A stretch of 64,000 nt of DNA from Butyricicoccus sp. Marseille-Q5471 (GCF_951230135.1 NZ_CATNVC010000003.1:310001-374000); one strand, 5' to 3'; positions 51,555 through 59,787 are shown, counted from the first letter of the stretch. Numbers and translations are program-made. Notes: generated from the letters alone by a model not told the origin.

Positions 51555-52469
51555 TTAACCGCGTTTACGAGGATCTACATGCCGTTTTAGCTTTTGCAGT
51601 ACCGCATCGTACTTCTCCGACCGCGCTGAGGGGTTGCCGCGCAGCAGGCTTTTGCGGGTATTCTTGAGTGCACCGGCGGCCTGCTCGAAGCGGCTTTGCA
51701 GATCGTCGAGACGGTCAAGCAGCTGCTCCTTGGCGTCCGACAGCTGTTCTTTCGCGTCGTCCACCTTGTCGTAAAGCTGATCCTTCACGTCAGAAAGCTG
51801 TTCCTTTGCATCGCCGACGCGCTCGCTCCACTCGCCGCGCGCTTCGTCCACCCGATAGGACAGGTTGGTCAGCTTGACAAACGCGGTGCGGCTCAGCTCG
51901 CGGCGTACCTCGTCGGCCTGCTCGCGCAGTTTGTCCATCTCCTCGAGCACACGCGCCAGATCGAGCGCCGTGCGCACGGACACGCCCACGTCGGACGCAA
52001 ACGAGCCGGACAGCAGGATGACAAGCGTCAGCAGCAGCCAGAACGGCATTGCAATAATCAGCTTTTCAATCGGCGGATGGATGAAATTCGACAAGAACAG
52101 TCCCATTGCGCCCCAGCAGACAGAGCTTTGCAGGCAGATACGCCCCTGGAACTGAAAACGGTGGGTGGAATAATCCCAGTATTTCACCTTAAAGAGTTTT
52201 TCCATCACCACGCCGACCACATATTCAAACGCGGTCGCGCTGAGCATGCTCGCAAGGAACATCCACACGGGATAGCCGGCAAGCGGTAGGGCGATGTGCA
52301 GCAGCATGGTCGCGCCGAAGCCGTAAATGGGCAGCATCGGCCCGCGCAGAAAGCCGCGGTTGACAAAACGGCGCTGCTGCACCGACACGACAGTCGATTC
52401 AAAGCACCAGCCCAGAAAGCAGTATATGTAAAAAATGAGCATCCATTGCAGAAAGGAATAATCGTACAA
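51555..52469 (-). CDS. CmpB-type membrane protein (putative ABC permease family) with coiled-coil tail
   Basis: A 304-residue protein. The first 170 or so residues have about five hydrophobic segments and the CmpB-family pattern FYIYCFLGWCFES, FVNRGFLRGPMLPIYGFGA and WDYSTHRFQFQGRICL. The rest is a charged helix with repeated AKEQLSD/VDDAKEQL units, a likely coiled coil. Translation probably starts at TTG (52467-52469): AAGGAGG lies 9 nt upstream and homology begins right after it. Despite the family label no transport role is established, and no ABC ATPase is adjacent. Confidence 0.85.
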   Translation of the reverse strand: MYDYSFLQWMLIFYIYCFLGWCFESTVVSVQQRRFVNRGFLRGPMLPIYGFGATMLLHIALPLAGYPVWMFLASMLSATAFEYVVGVVMEKLFKVKYWDYSTHRFQFQGRICLQSSVCWGAMGLFLSNFIHPPIEKLIIAMPFWLLLTLVILLSGSFASDVGVSVRTALDLARVLEEMDKLREQADEVRRELSRTAFVKLTNLSYRVDEARGEWSERVGDAKEQLSDVKDQLYDKVDDAKEQLSDAKEQLLDRLDDLQSRFEQAAGALKNTRKSLLRGNPSARSEKYDAVLQKLKRHVDPRKRG

Positions 52470-52531
52470 CGCGGTGAGCCTCCTTCTTTGCCGCTGTTTG
52501 AAAAGATACATGGTATATTTTATATGATTTT

Positions 52532-52561
52532 TTGACTTTTGGCAAGGGAGGGCGTTATAAT
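52532..52561 (+). promoter_or_regulatory. Predicted promoter of the alcohol dehydrogenase gene
   Basis: TTGACT (52532-52537) and TATAAT (52556-52561), spacer 18 bp, 41 bp before the start. Confidence 0.85.
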
Positions 52562-52601
52562 AGGAGTAACAATAACGGAAATCGGCGGAAGGAGAATTCC
52601 C

Positions 52602-53780
52602 ATGCAGAATTTTAGCATCTGTACATCGACCGAGGTCGTGTTTGGCCGCGGCATAGAGGAGCAAATCGGAAAAAAGCTGCACGCACTTGGCGCAACGCGC
52701 GTGCTCGTCCATTTCGGCGGCGCAAGCGCACGTAAAAGCGGCCTGCTTGATCGTGTCGAGCGCAGCTTGACGGACGCGGGACTCAGCTTTATCGAGCTCG
52801 GCGGCGTGTCACCCAATCCCAAGCTGTCGCTTGTGCGCGAGGGCATCGCGCTTGCCAAACGCGAGGGCGTGGATTTCATTCTCGCGGTCGGCGGCGGCTC
52901 GGTCATCGACTCGGCCAAGGGCATCGGCATGGGCGCGGCCACCGGCACAGACCCGTGGGAATTTGCGGCCACCGGCACGGCGCCTGCCTGCACGCTGCCG
53001 GTCGGCACGGTGCTCACCCTGTCGGCGGCGGGCAGCGAGACGAGCAATTCCTGCGTGCTCACCAACGAGGAGACGATGGAAAAGCGCGGCATTACGAGCC
53101 AGACCAATCGCCCGCGCATCAGCTTTATGAATCCCGAAAACACGTTCACCGTTTCCAAATTCCAGACCGGCTGTGGCATTGTGGACATCATGATGCACAC
53201 GCTTGAGCGTTATCTCACACCCGAGGGCGGCGAGAGCGACGTGACCGACCGCATTGCCGAGGGCGTACTCATTGCCACGCGGGACGCAGGCCGCCGCGCA
53301 ATTGCCGACCCGTGCGATTACGAGGCGCGCGCTTCGCTGATGTGGGCGGGCAGCGTGTCGCACAACGACATTACCGGCTGCGGGCGCGGCCGTCAGTTCC
53401 CTGTGCACAAGCTCGAGCACGAGCTTTCCGCCCTGCATGACGAGGTGTCGCACGGCGCGGGTCTGTCGGTGCTGTTTCCGGCGTGGGCGTACTTTGTGCT
53501 CGAGCACGATGTGCCGCGCTTTGCGCAGCTTGCAAACCGCGTATTCGGCGTGGAAATGGACTTTCAGCATCCTGAGCGCACCGCGCGCGCGGGTATCGAC
53601 ACGATGAAGCGGTTTTTCGAAGAAATCGGCATGCCGGTACACATGGCCGAGCTTGGAATTTGCCCCGAAGAGTATGAAAAGCTTGCTCAAAACGCGATGA
53701 AAACAGTCGGCGGTCCGGTCAAGAGCTATGTACCGTTGGACAAGGCCGCGATTCTGGAAATTTTCCGTCTCGCAGAGTAA
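52602..53780 (+). CDS. Iron-containing alcohol dehydrogenase (butanol dehydrogenase type)
   Basis: A 392-residue cytoplasmic NAD(P)H-dependent enzyme reducing aldehydes to alcohols at the end of fermentation. The cofactor motif GGGSVIDSAKG is at about 94-104, and metal ligands fit DIMMHTLERY (Asp/His) and HKLEHELSALHDEVSHGAG (two His). Length and sequence are closest in pattern to the BdhA/YqhD group of primary alcohol dehydrogenases. GGAAGGAG precedes the ATG at 52602. It is a single-gene unit. Confidence 0.94.
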   Translation: MQNFSICTSTEVVFGRGIEEQIGKKLHALGATRVLVHFGGASARKSGLLDRVERSLTDAGLSFIELGGVSPNPKLSLVREGIALAKREGVDFILAVGGGSVIDSAKGIGMGAATGTDPWEFAATGTAPACTLPVGTVLTLSAAGSETSNSCVLTNEETMEKRGITSQTNRPRISFMNPENTFTVSKFQTGCGIVDIMMHTLERYLTPEGGESDVTDRIAEGVLIATRDAGRRAIADPCDYEARASLMWAGSVSHNDITGCGRGRQFPVHKLEHELSALHDEVSHGAGLSVLFPAWAYFVLEHDVPRFAQLANRVFGVEMDFQHPERTARAGIDTMKRFFEEIGMPVHMAELGICPEEYEKLAQNAMKTVGGPVKSYVPLDKAAILEIFRLAE

Positions 53781-53782
53781 AA

Positions 53783-53824
53783 AAGGGAAGCGAAGGACGG
53801 CGCATTTGCCGTCCTTCCTTTTTC
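53783..53824 (+). terminator. Terminator after the alcohol dehydrogenase gene
   Basis: GAAGGACGGC pairs with GCCGTCCTTC and is followed by CTTTTTC. Confidence 0.88.
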
Positions 53825-53845
53825 AAAAAAATCGCCGAGCACCTA

Positions 53846-53875
53846 TTGACAAACGCATGGATACAGCGTTATAAT
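53846..53875 (+). promoter_or_regulatory. Predicted promoter of the tRNA cluster
   Basis: Perfect TTGACA (53846-53851) and TATAAT (53870-53875), spacer 18 bp, 43 bp before tRNA-Asn. Confidence 0.9.
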
Positions 53876-53918
53876 GTTTAGGCTATCACGAGTAAATCAA
53901 GTGGTCGCGCAAGCATAT

Positions 53919-53994
53919 TCCTCAATAGCTCAGTTGGTAGAGCATGCGGCTGTTAACCGCAGGGTCGTTGGTTCGAGTCCAACTTGAGGAGCCA
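53919..53994 (+). tRNA. tRNA-Asn (GTT)
   Basis: A 76-nt cloverleaf with acceptor arms TCCTCAA and TTGAGGA, D-arm AGCTCAGTTGGTAGAGC, anticodon GTT at 53952-53954, T-loop GGTTCGAGTCC and encoded CCA. Confidence 0.98.
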
Positions 53995-54039
53995 AATCGT
54001 GTCCCGTCGTCGCCCCGGCGGCGGGACACACTTTTATTC

Positions 54040-54115
54040 AGGGGTATAGCTCAGCTGGTAGAGCAGCGGTCTCCAAAACCGCGTGCCGAGGGTTCGATCC
54101 CTTCTGCCCCTGCCA
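54040..54115 (+). tRNA. tRNA-Trp (CCA)
   Basis: A 76-nt cloverleaf with acceptor arms AGGGGTA and TGCCCCT, anticodon CCA at 54073-54075 in loop CTCCAAA, T-loop GGTTCGATCC and encoded CCA end. A GTGTCCCG/CGGGACAC hairpin at 53999-54029 separates it from tRNA-Asn. Confidence 0.98.
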
Positions 54116-54118
54116 CAT

Positions 54119-54194
54119 GCTGTTGTAGCTCAGTCGGTAGAGTACATCCTTGGTAAGGATGAGGTCGTCAGTTCAATCCTGATCAACAGCTCCA
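54119..54194 (+). tRNA. tRNA-Thr (GGT)
   Basis: A 76-nt cloverleaf with acceptor arms GCTGTTG and CAACAGC, anticodon GGT at 54152-54154 in loop TTGGTAA, T-loop AGTTCAATCCT and encoded CCA. It follows tRNA-Trp by 3 nt. Confidence 0.98.
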
Positions 54195-54220
54195 CATGGG
54201 AACGCAAGGCGTTTCCGCAG

Positions 54221-54249
54221 AAAAAACCAGTCTTCGGACTGGTTTTTTG
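54221..54249 (+). terminator. Terminator of the tRNA cluster
   Basis: AAAACCAGTC pairs with GACTGGTTTT around TTCG, followed by a T run. Confidence 0.93.
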
Positions 54250-54313
54250 TTTTTATTCATTGATTTGTGCACCGATGGAAAGCAATTCGCGTCCTCCGTG
54301 TGCTTGCCGTGCC

Positions 54314-54353
54314 AAAAACCCGCCCTCCTTGAGTACAGGAGGGCGGGTTTTGC
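54314..54353 (-). terminator. Terminator after the DUF4405 gene
   Basis: AAAACCCGCCCTCCT pairs with AGGAGGGCGGGTTTT around an 8-nt loop, with T tracts on both strands. Confidence 0.9.
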
Positions 54354-54365
54354 GTTTCTTTGCGA

Positions 54366-55187
54366 TTACAGCTGCCGGGAGGAGCGTTTTTTCTGAATCA
54401 GCCAGCAAATTGCACCTGTCAGCACCGAGAAGGTCAAAATCATCGAGCCGAAGGTCGCGCTCTGCTGCACCGCCCGGCTGACACTCGGGGACTGCATGCC
54501 CTTGCCGCCCTCGGACGGGCCGCCGTTGCCCTTGCCGGCTCCGTGGGAGCCGCCGTCCGTGGACGAGGGACGCGTGCCGTCTGCGTTTTCGGGCATACCG
54601 CCGCCCTCGTGCTGACCGCCGGACGGCATGGACGACGTCTGGAACGGCATTGAAAGCCAACGGGAAACACCGGTCGTGGCGAGGTTGTAGCTGCCGAACA
54701 CAACGGCGGCGAGCAGAAATACGGCGAGCAGCCCTGCGCCGACGCGCTGCGGCAAACGGACAAATTTTTGCGCCATGCCCTTGAGGAAGGGCACGTGCAG
54801 GCCGATGTGGATGCCGAGCAGAAAGACGGTCAGCGCGGCGCAGAAGTAGTGCGCGACCTTCCAATAGGGGCTTTGCCCCGAAATGCCGGTCAAAATGGTC
54901 TTGGAAATCATCACGCCGCTCAAGGCAATGACGGCAAAGCAAATCAAGAGCAGCAGATTGATCGCAAAGCCGATTTTGGTCTTGGCAGGCAGATTTTTAT
55001 CGAGCAGCCGCCTGGGCACGGCCTTCAGCCACGGGATATTGAGTGAAATGTGGATGAGAAACACGCCGCAAAGCACCAGACCGCCGACCTCATGGAACTT
55101 CATGCTGATGGTGTTTTTGCTGTAAAATAAGCCGACAGCAAGCAGCAGCAACACATCCAAAATGATTTTTATCGTATTTTTTTTCAT
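54366..55187 (-). CDS. DUF4405-type membrane protein, possible b-type cytochrome
   Basis: A 273-residue protein with about five hydrophobic segments: four in the first 175 residues and one near 240-262. Histidines fall inside the helices (KFHEVGG, FLIHISLNIPW, VAHYFCAALTV, LGIHIGLHVPFLKG), the arrangement used for heme ligation in cytochrome-b-like DUF4405 proteins. A Gly/Ser/Pro-rich linker (about 185-230) separates the last helix. No redox partner gene is adjacent, so a role in electron transfer is a guess. Confidence 0.8.
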   Translation of the reverse strand: MKKNTIKIILDVLLLLAVGLFYSKNTISMKFHEVGGLVLCGVFLIHISLNIPWLKAVPRRLLDKNLPAKTKIGFAINLLLLICFAVIALSGVMISKTILTGISGQSPYWKVAHYFCAALTVFLLGIHIGLHVPFLKGMAQKFVRLPQRVGAGLLAVFLLAAVVFGSYNLATTGVSRWLSMPFQTSSMPSGGQHEGGGMPENADGTRPSSTDGGSHGAGKGNGGPSEGGKGMQSPSVSRAVQQSATFGSMILTFSVLTGAICWLIQKKRSSRQL

Positions 55188-55328
55188 GAACCATTCCCCG
55201 TTTCGTCCGTCAAATACCGTTGTGAACTTCTCTTAGCCTGTATTCTAGGCGTGCGCTGTGAGAAATCCTTGTAGGTTTTGTGGCGGTTTGGTGAAATGGA
55301 AAATATGTAGGATATTCACAAATGCATA

Positions 55329-55361
55329 TAAAAACGACAGCACCGCGCGGACTGCGTCGGT
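55329..55361 (-). terminator. Terminator after murT-gatD
   Basis: ACGACAGCACCG pairs with CGGTGCTGTCGT. On the minus strand TTTTT follows. Confidence 0.9.
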
Positions 55362-55372
55362 GCTGTCGTGCT

Positions 55373-56110
55373 TTACTTTTTGGAAAGACGGTTTTCCATA
55401 TAGCGGTGGGCGTTCTGTTCAAGCGTGTCGTCAAGCGGGGCAAGCGCAATCGGCGCACCATATTTGCGCTCAAGCGCCGTGCGCAGAATAAAATCACACA
55501 AAACGGGGTTTTTGGGCAGCAGCGAGCCGTGCGAATAGGTCGCAAACACGTTCTTGTACCGCGCGCCCTCGGTCTGATCCTCGCCGTTGTTGCCATAGCC
55601 TTCTATCATCTGGCCGAGCGGCGCGACCCCGTCGCCCAGATAGGTTTTGCCCGAGTGGTTCTCAAAGCCGACGACCATCGTTCCGCCGCTTTCATCGGTC
55701 GTGCGGAACATATAGTTGCCGATCATGCGCTCCTTCGCGCCCACCGTGTGCAGGTCGAGCGCACCGATGAAGTCCAGCTGGTGGCCGTCCCACGTCTTGT
55801 AATACTGCCCAAGCATCTGGTATCCGCCGCAGATGGCCAGAAAGGTTTTTTCCTCCTCAACCGCCGCGATAATCTCCTTCGCCTTGCCCGCAGCAAGGTC
55901 GCGCAGCAGAATCTCCTGCTCGAAATCCTGTCCGCCGCCGATGAAGAAAATATCGTACTGCGACGCGTCAAGCGCCTCGCCAATCGAGCATTCGTCCACC
56001 GTCGCCGCGATGCCGCGGTCGGCCAGACGGCGGCGCATCGTGATGATATTGCCGCGGTCGCCGTACAGGTTCAAAATGTCGGGATACAGGTGGCAGATTT
56101 TCAGTTCCAT
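55373..56110 (-). CDS. gatD: Lipid II isoglutaminyl synthase, glutaminase subunit GatD
   Basis: A 245-residue class I glutamine amidotransferase that supplies ammonia to MurT. The nucleophilic Cys lies in FLAICGGYQMLGQYY (about 95), and the N-terminus LKICHLYPDILNLYGDRGN is the GatD/CobQ-like signature. The start MELKICH follows GAGGAGGG. It is 11 bp downstream of murT on the same strand; the pair amidates the glutamate of the peptidoglycan stem peptide, which marks a Gram-positive wall. Confidence 0.96.
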   Translation of the reverse strand: MELKICHLYPDILNLYGDRGNIITMRRRLADRGIAATVDECSIGEALDASQYDIFFIGGGQDFEQEILLRDLAAGKAKEIIAAVEEEKTFLAICGGYQMLGQYYKTWDGHQLDFIGALDLHTVGAKERMIGNYMFRTTDESGGTMVVGFENHSGKTYLGDGVAPLGQMIEGYGNNGEDQTEGARYKNVFATYSHGSLLPKNPVLCDFILRTALERKYGAPIALAPLDDTLEQNAHRYMENRLSKK

Positions 56111-56121
56111 GTTATCCCTCC

Positions 56122-57492
56122 TCATTCATAAAAGGCGTGCACGCTCGTGCGTTTGCCGATTTCGCCGCGCAGATCGAACATCGCGGTGTAGGTCGGCATC
56201 AGGAAGGTCGGCGCGTCGCTCTTGCCGACCTCGTCGAGCAGCTCGCCGTATTCCGCAACGACCTCGATTTGCGCCGCATCAAAGCCCGCGTATTTCAGGC
56301 GCAGCGCCATATCGTCCCGCCGCACGCCCGAAACGAGCACGCGCGTAAACCGTGCCTGCTGTGCGGCAAGCGCTTCAAAATCCACATCCCAAATCCACGA
56401 GATGTCGGTGCCGTCCGCAAAGCGATCGTTGAGCAGAAAGGCAAGCTGACAGGCTGCCTCATCATGCGCGATGAGGTTGATGACCTGATTAAAGCCCGCC
56501 GGATTCTTGACGAGCATCATGCGCGAGGGCGAATTGCCGATCATAAAGCGCTCGGCGCGGCCGAAACCGCACTCAAACTGTGCGAGCGCCGCCACAGCGG
56601 TATCCTCGTCAATGCCGACCACGTGCGCGACGGCGGCGGCAGCGGCGGCGTTATAAATGTTGTAGCCGCCCGGCAGGTTGACGTGCACCTCGTGCACATG
56701 GCCGAACACGGTCAGCTCAATATCGGACGCATCCGCGCCGGTTTTGAGCACGCGGGTGACCGCAACCTCGGGTTTCATGCGGTGATAGCCGCATTTGGGG
56801 CAGCGGAAGCCGCCCAGATGGCCGTAGGTGACATAATCGTACTCGTATTCGGTCTTGCAGTGGATGCAGTAGGGCGCGTCGGACAGCTCGTGCGCGGTGG
56901 TCTCGTAGATCGGCACATCCACGCCGAACCAGACGATGGGATTGGGCACGTCCTCCGCGAGCGACGCGGTCAGCGAGCAGTCGGCGTTCAGGCAGAGCGT
57001 CGCGCCGGGCACGTTCGCGATGCCGGTGCGGATGCTGTTTAAGGTGTGCGTGATTTCGCCGAAGCGGTCAAGCTGGTCGCGGAAAATGTTGTTGACCACC
57101 AGACATTCGACGGGCAGATACTTGCTTGCCGTGCGGAAAGCGGCCTCATCACACTCAATCAGCGCGTGCGTATAGGCGCACCTGCCCGAGAGCGAAACGT
57201 GCTGCGCAAACACCGCGATGATGCCGGTCAGCAGATTTGCGCCCGATTTGTTGGAAAAATACGCAAAACCCGCGTCTGAGAACGCCTGTTCAATCATGCG
57301 GGAGGTCGTGGTCTTGCCGTTGGTGCCGGTCACGACGGTGACGCGCACGCCCTCGGACAGTGCGCCGAGGATGTCACGGTCGATTTTGAGCGCCAGCTTG
57401 CCGGGCAGATTGGTGCCCCCGCGTCCGAGCCTGCGCAGCACTGCGCCGGCGGCTTTGCAGACCGCGAGCGCCAATTTGGTTTTAAATTTCAT
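56122..57492 (-). CDS. murT: Lipid II isoglutaminyl synthase, ATP-dependent subunit MurT
   Basis: A 456-residue Mur-ligase-like enzyme. The ATP loop is VTGTNGKTTTSRM (about 52-64), a zinc ribbon inserted in the central domain has CIHC and CPKC (about 204 and 226), and a C-terminal DUF1727-type domain binds GatD. It converts D-Glu of lipid II to D-isoglutamine using ammonia from GatD. All key motifs are intact. Confidence 0.97.
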   Translation of the reverse strand: MKFKTKLALAVCKAAGAVLRRLGRGGTNLPGKLALKIDRDILGALSEGVRVTVVTGTNGKTTTSRMIEQAFSDAGFAYFSNKSGANLLTGIIAVFAQHVSLSGRCAYTHALIECDEAAFRTASKYLPVECLVVNNIFRDQLDRFGEITHTLNSIRTGIANVPGATLCLNADCSLTASLAEDVPNPIVWFGVDVPIYETTAHELSDAPYCIHCKTEYEYDYVTYGHLGGFRCPKCGYHRMKPEVAVTRVLKTGADASDIELTVFGHVHEVHVNLPGGYNIYNAAAAAAVAHVVGIDEDTAVAALAQFECGFGRAERFMIGNSPSRMMLVKNPAGFNQVINLIAHDEAACQLAFLLNDRFADGTDISWIWDVDFEALAAQQARFTRVLVSGVRRDDMALRLKYAGFDAAQIEVVAEYGELLDEVGKSDAPTFLMPTYTAMFDLRGEIGKRTSVHAFYE

Positions 57493-57654
57493 GTAGCATA
57501 CCCCTGTTTTCGGTAATCAGACATGGGTAGAGTATACCGCATTTTGGATGGGAATACAAGCATGCCGCACGTCGATGAGGTGCGAAACTGACATCTTGCA
57601 TAAACTTTGTGCAGTTTTTTCTACGACCTGCCGCGCCCCTGCAAAAAAATGCAC

Positions 57655-57682
57655 TTGACAAATTACGAAAACCGCTTATTCT
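57655..57682 (+). promoter_or_regulatory. Predicted promoter of the phage-tail-like gene
   Basis: TTGACA (57655-57660) and TATTCT (57677-57682) with a 16-bp spacer, 51 bp before the ATG. Confidence 0.7.
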
Positions 57683-57732
57683 ATGGCATTGCTTATCCAA
57701 ATCCCGCAGCACAACCGAAAGGAGGAATCTGC

Positions 57733-58347
57733 ATGCCCTTTACCGATTATAAAATCACAGCGTTCAGCCAGCCGGTCGCGGCCTTGCCCGATCAGCCGAA
57801 TCTGTCGCCCGAGGCGCTCAAGGCACGGTTTGACGCCTGTCCCGAGCAGCTGCGCCAGTCGCTCAACGCCGTGTGCGACGATGCGGCGCGGCTGGACGAG
57901 CGCGTCGGCGGCATCATCACGGAGACCTTTGGCGATACCATTCCGAAATCCATGCTCCGCACCGAGCTGCAGGCCGAACTGGATGCCAAGGCCGAGAAGA
58001 CCGCACTTGCCGCCGAATCCGCCGCGCGCGAGGCCCTTGCCCAAGTGGTGGCGGACAAATGCAGCGTGACGCTTGGCTTCTATGCGGGCGACGGAACGCT
58101 CCCGCGCACCATTGAGCTTGGCTTTGCAGCCAAGGCGCTGCTCGTCTGGCCCGCGAGCGGACAGGTGGCTTCGAACTACTACACATACGGTGCATTTGTG
58201 CTTGAAGACAAGCCGGCGACCCTGAACAGTGTCAATTTTCTGGAGCTGACGCAGACCGGGTTCACCATCCGCAGCGCGTCTTCCGGCTCGTACTATGCAA
58301 GACTCAATGACAGCGAGCGTACGTATTACTATCTGGCCGTCCGATAA
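57733..58347 (+). CDS. Orphan phage-tail-fibre-like protein
   Basis: A 204-residue protein without signal peptide or membrane segment. Its N-terminal part (YKITAFSQPVAALPDQPNLS then PEALKARFDACPEQLRQSLN) resembles the N-terminal module of tail-fibre or baseplate-associated proteins in Firmicutes prophages. A helical, Ala-rich middle follows (about 75-120), then a beta-rich end. AAAGGAGG precedes the ATG. It has its own promoter and terminator and sits between murT and pfkA with no other phage gene nearby. It could be a domesticated remnant or a protein of another role. Confidence 0.6.
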   Translation: MPFTDYKITAFSQPVAALPDQPNLSPEALKARFDACPEQLRQSLNAVCDDAARLDERVGGIITETFGDTIPKSMLRTELQAELDAKAEKTALAAESAAREALAQVVADKCSVTLGFYAGDGTLPRTIELGFAAKALLVWPASGQVASNYYTYGAFVLEDKPATLNSVNFLELTQTGFTIRSASSGSYYARLNDSERTYYYLAVR

Positions 58348-58354
58348 CCGAAAA

Positions 58355-58390
58355 AAAGAGCCGCCGAACTGCTTGTCCGGCGGCTCTTTT
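58355..58390. terminator. Bidirectional terminator between the tail-like gene and pfkA
   Basis: AAAAGAGCCGCCG pairs with CGGCGGCTCTTTT around a loop of about 10 nt. Genes converge here. Confidence 0.92.
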
Positions 58391-58396
58391 CCGCAG

Positions 58397-59473
58397 TCAG
58401 TCGCCCATTGACAGGCCGAGCGCCCGCGCGGTGCGGACAATCTCGCCGTCAGGCGGCACGGTTTTCAGTTTGCCCGCAACATCAGCGAGCTTGACCGGCA
58501 CAATGCCGCCGTTTTGCAGGCCGACCATGTAGCCGAACTTCTTTTTGCGGACGAGCTCGGCCGCGGCCACGCCGAACCGGGTGGTCAGCAGACGGTCGGC
58601 AGGGCAGGGCGCGCCGCCGCGCTGATAATGCCCCGGAATGGTCACGCGGATCTCCTGCCCGGTGATGGCCTGCAGCTCGGCCGCCAGACGGTAGGAGACC
58701 GAGGGATAGCTCATCGCCGCACGCTGCGCCTTGAACTCCTTTTTGCTCATTTCGGCTTCCTCGCGGCTGATTGCGCCCTCGGCCACCGCGATGATGGAAA
58801 ACCGCTTGCCGTGCTCCGCGCGGGATTCAATGGCCTCGGCGATTTTTTCGGCCGAATAGGGGATTTCCGGTATGACAATCACGTCCGCGCCCGACGAAAT
58901 GCCCGCATACAGCGTCAGCCAGCCTGCTTTGTGCCCCATTACCTCAACGATGAACACGCGCGAGTGGGAAAACGCGGTCGAGTGAATGGAGTCGATGACG
59001 GTCGTGGCGATATCGACCGCCGACTGGAAGCCGAAGGTCAAATCCGTGCCCCAGAGGTCGTTGTCAATCGTCTTGGGCAGGGTGACGACGTTCACGCCGT
59101 GCTCGCTGAGCAGGTTTGCCGTCTTGTGCGTGCCGTTGCCGCCCAGAATGACCAGCACGTCGAATTCGGCCTTTTTGCAGGTTTCAAGCATCTTGTCGAG
59201 CTTGGTCTCCTCGCTGTCCTCCGCGGCCTTTTGCATTTCCTTAAACGGCTGGCGTGAGGTGCCCAGAATGGTGCCGCCGACGGTGAGAATATCGGAAAAA
59301 TCATCCGGCTGCATTTCGTGGTAATCGCCCTCAATCAGGCCGCGGTAGCCGTCCCGGATGCCGTACAGGGTGGCCTTGTCCCCCAGCTCGTGATACAGCG
59401 TTTTCGCCACGCCGCGCAGGGCGGAATTAAGTCCCTGGCAGTCGCCGCCGCTTGTCAGCATACCGATTTTCAT
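58397..59473 (-). CDS. pfkA: 6-phosphofructokinase
   Basis: A 358-residue glycolytic kinase forming fructose 1,6-bisphosphate. TSGGDCQGLN is the phosphoryl-donor loop. The substrate loop reads PKTIDND and the fructose-6-phosphate site MGHKAGWLTL. The donor-site motif is GGNGTH: Gly at the position linked to ATP use, Asn where Escherichia coli PfkA has Asp103, and Lys instead of Gly at position 124, which is typical of pyrophosphate enzymes. The donor is therefore uncertain between ATP and pyrophosphate. The start follows AAGGAGG. Confidence 0.94.
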   Translation of the reverse strand: MKIGMLTSGGDCQGLNSALRGVAKTLYHELGDKATLYGIRDGYRGLIEGDYHEMQPDDFSDILTVGGTILGTSRQPFKEMQKAAEDSEETKLDKMLETCKKAEFDVLVILGGNGTHKTANLLSEHGVNVVTLPKTIDNDLWGTDLTFGFQSAVDIATTVIDSIHSTAFSHSRVFIVEVMGHKAGWLTLYAGISSGADVIVIPEIPYSAEKIAEAIESRAEHGKRFSIIAVAEGAISREEAEMSKKEFKAQRAAMSYPSVSYRLAAELQAITGQEIRVTIPGHYQRGGAPCPADRLLTTRFGVAAAELVRKKKFGYMVGLQNGGIVPVKLADVAGKLKTVPPDGEIVRTARALGLSMGD

Positions 59474-59567
59474 TCGGCTCAGCCTCCTTCTATAAAGTTA
59501 GTATCCTTATTTTACGCTTCTTTGACCGGATTGGAAAGTCAAATCGCCGTAAAATCCAGTTTTCTCC

Positions 59568-59613
59568 TGAAATGCACCGATTATGTCTTCTGACGGGAAA
59601 AACGTGCATTTCA
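59568..59613. other. Inverted repeat in the pfkA-pflB gap
   Basis: TGAAATGCAC (59568-59577) and GTGCATTTCA (59604-59613) are perfect arms around a 26-nt centre, followed on the plus strand by TCGGTATTTTTTTG. It may be a regulator site between the two glycolytic/fermentative genes or a terminator-like stem. Confidence 0.5.
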
Positions 59614-59640
59614 TCGGTATTTTTTTGTGCGGAAAAGCAA

Positions 59641-59669
59641 TTGCGCAGGGACATGCACTGTGTTATTCT
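59641..59669 (+). promoter_or_regulatory. Predicted promoter of the pflB riboswitch transcript
   Basis: TTGCGC (59641-59646) and TATTCT (59664-59669), spacer 17 bp, about 15 bp before the aptamer. Confidence 0.65.
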
Positions 59670-59682
59670 ATGGATAGACAAA

Positions 59683-59787
59683 TTCCCTGCAACTGACGGA
59701 CAAGATGGGCAACCATCGGGGAGCAGGGGTTCCGTAATAGCCGACCGTCTGGGCAGTGTCGCAAGAAAAGCGATGCCGCCCTTTTTT
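59683..59787 (+). promoter_or_regulatory. ZTP (pfl) riboswitch with overlapping terminator, upstream of pflB
   Basis: Aptamer features: ACTGACGG (59692-59699) with GACGG pairing to CCGTC (59745-59749); hairpin GATGG-GCAA-CCATC (59704-59717) followed by GGGGAGC; and the conserved GCCGACCGTCTGGGCA (59740-59755). The terminator is formed by GGGCAGTGTCGC (59751-59762) and GCGATGCCGCCC (59770-59781), then TTTTTTG. Its 5' arm reuses the aptamer's GGGC, so ZTP/ZMP binding should favour read-through into pflB, an ON switch. Confidence 0.93.

Noticed and set aside
53919-54194. tRNA cluster as an integration site for a mobile island
   Set aside because: No repeated tRNA 3' end and no integrase nearby; flanking genes are ordinary.
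57733-58347. Prophage region around the tail-like gene
   Set aside because: Both neighbours are housekeeping genes, and no integrase, capsid, lysis gene or attachment repeat is present.
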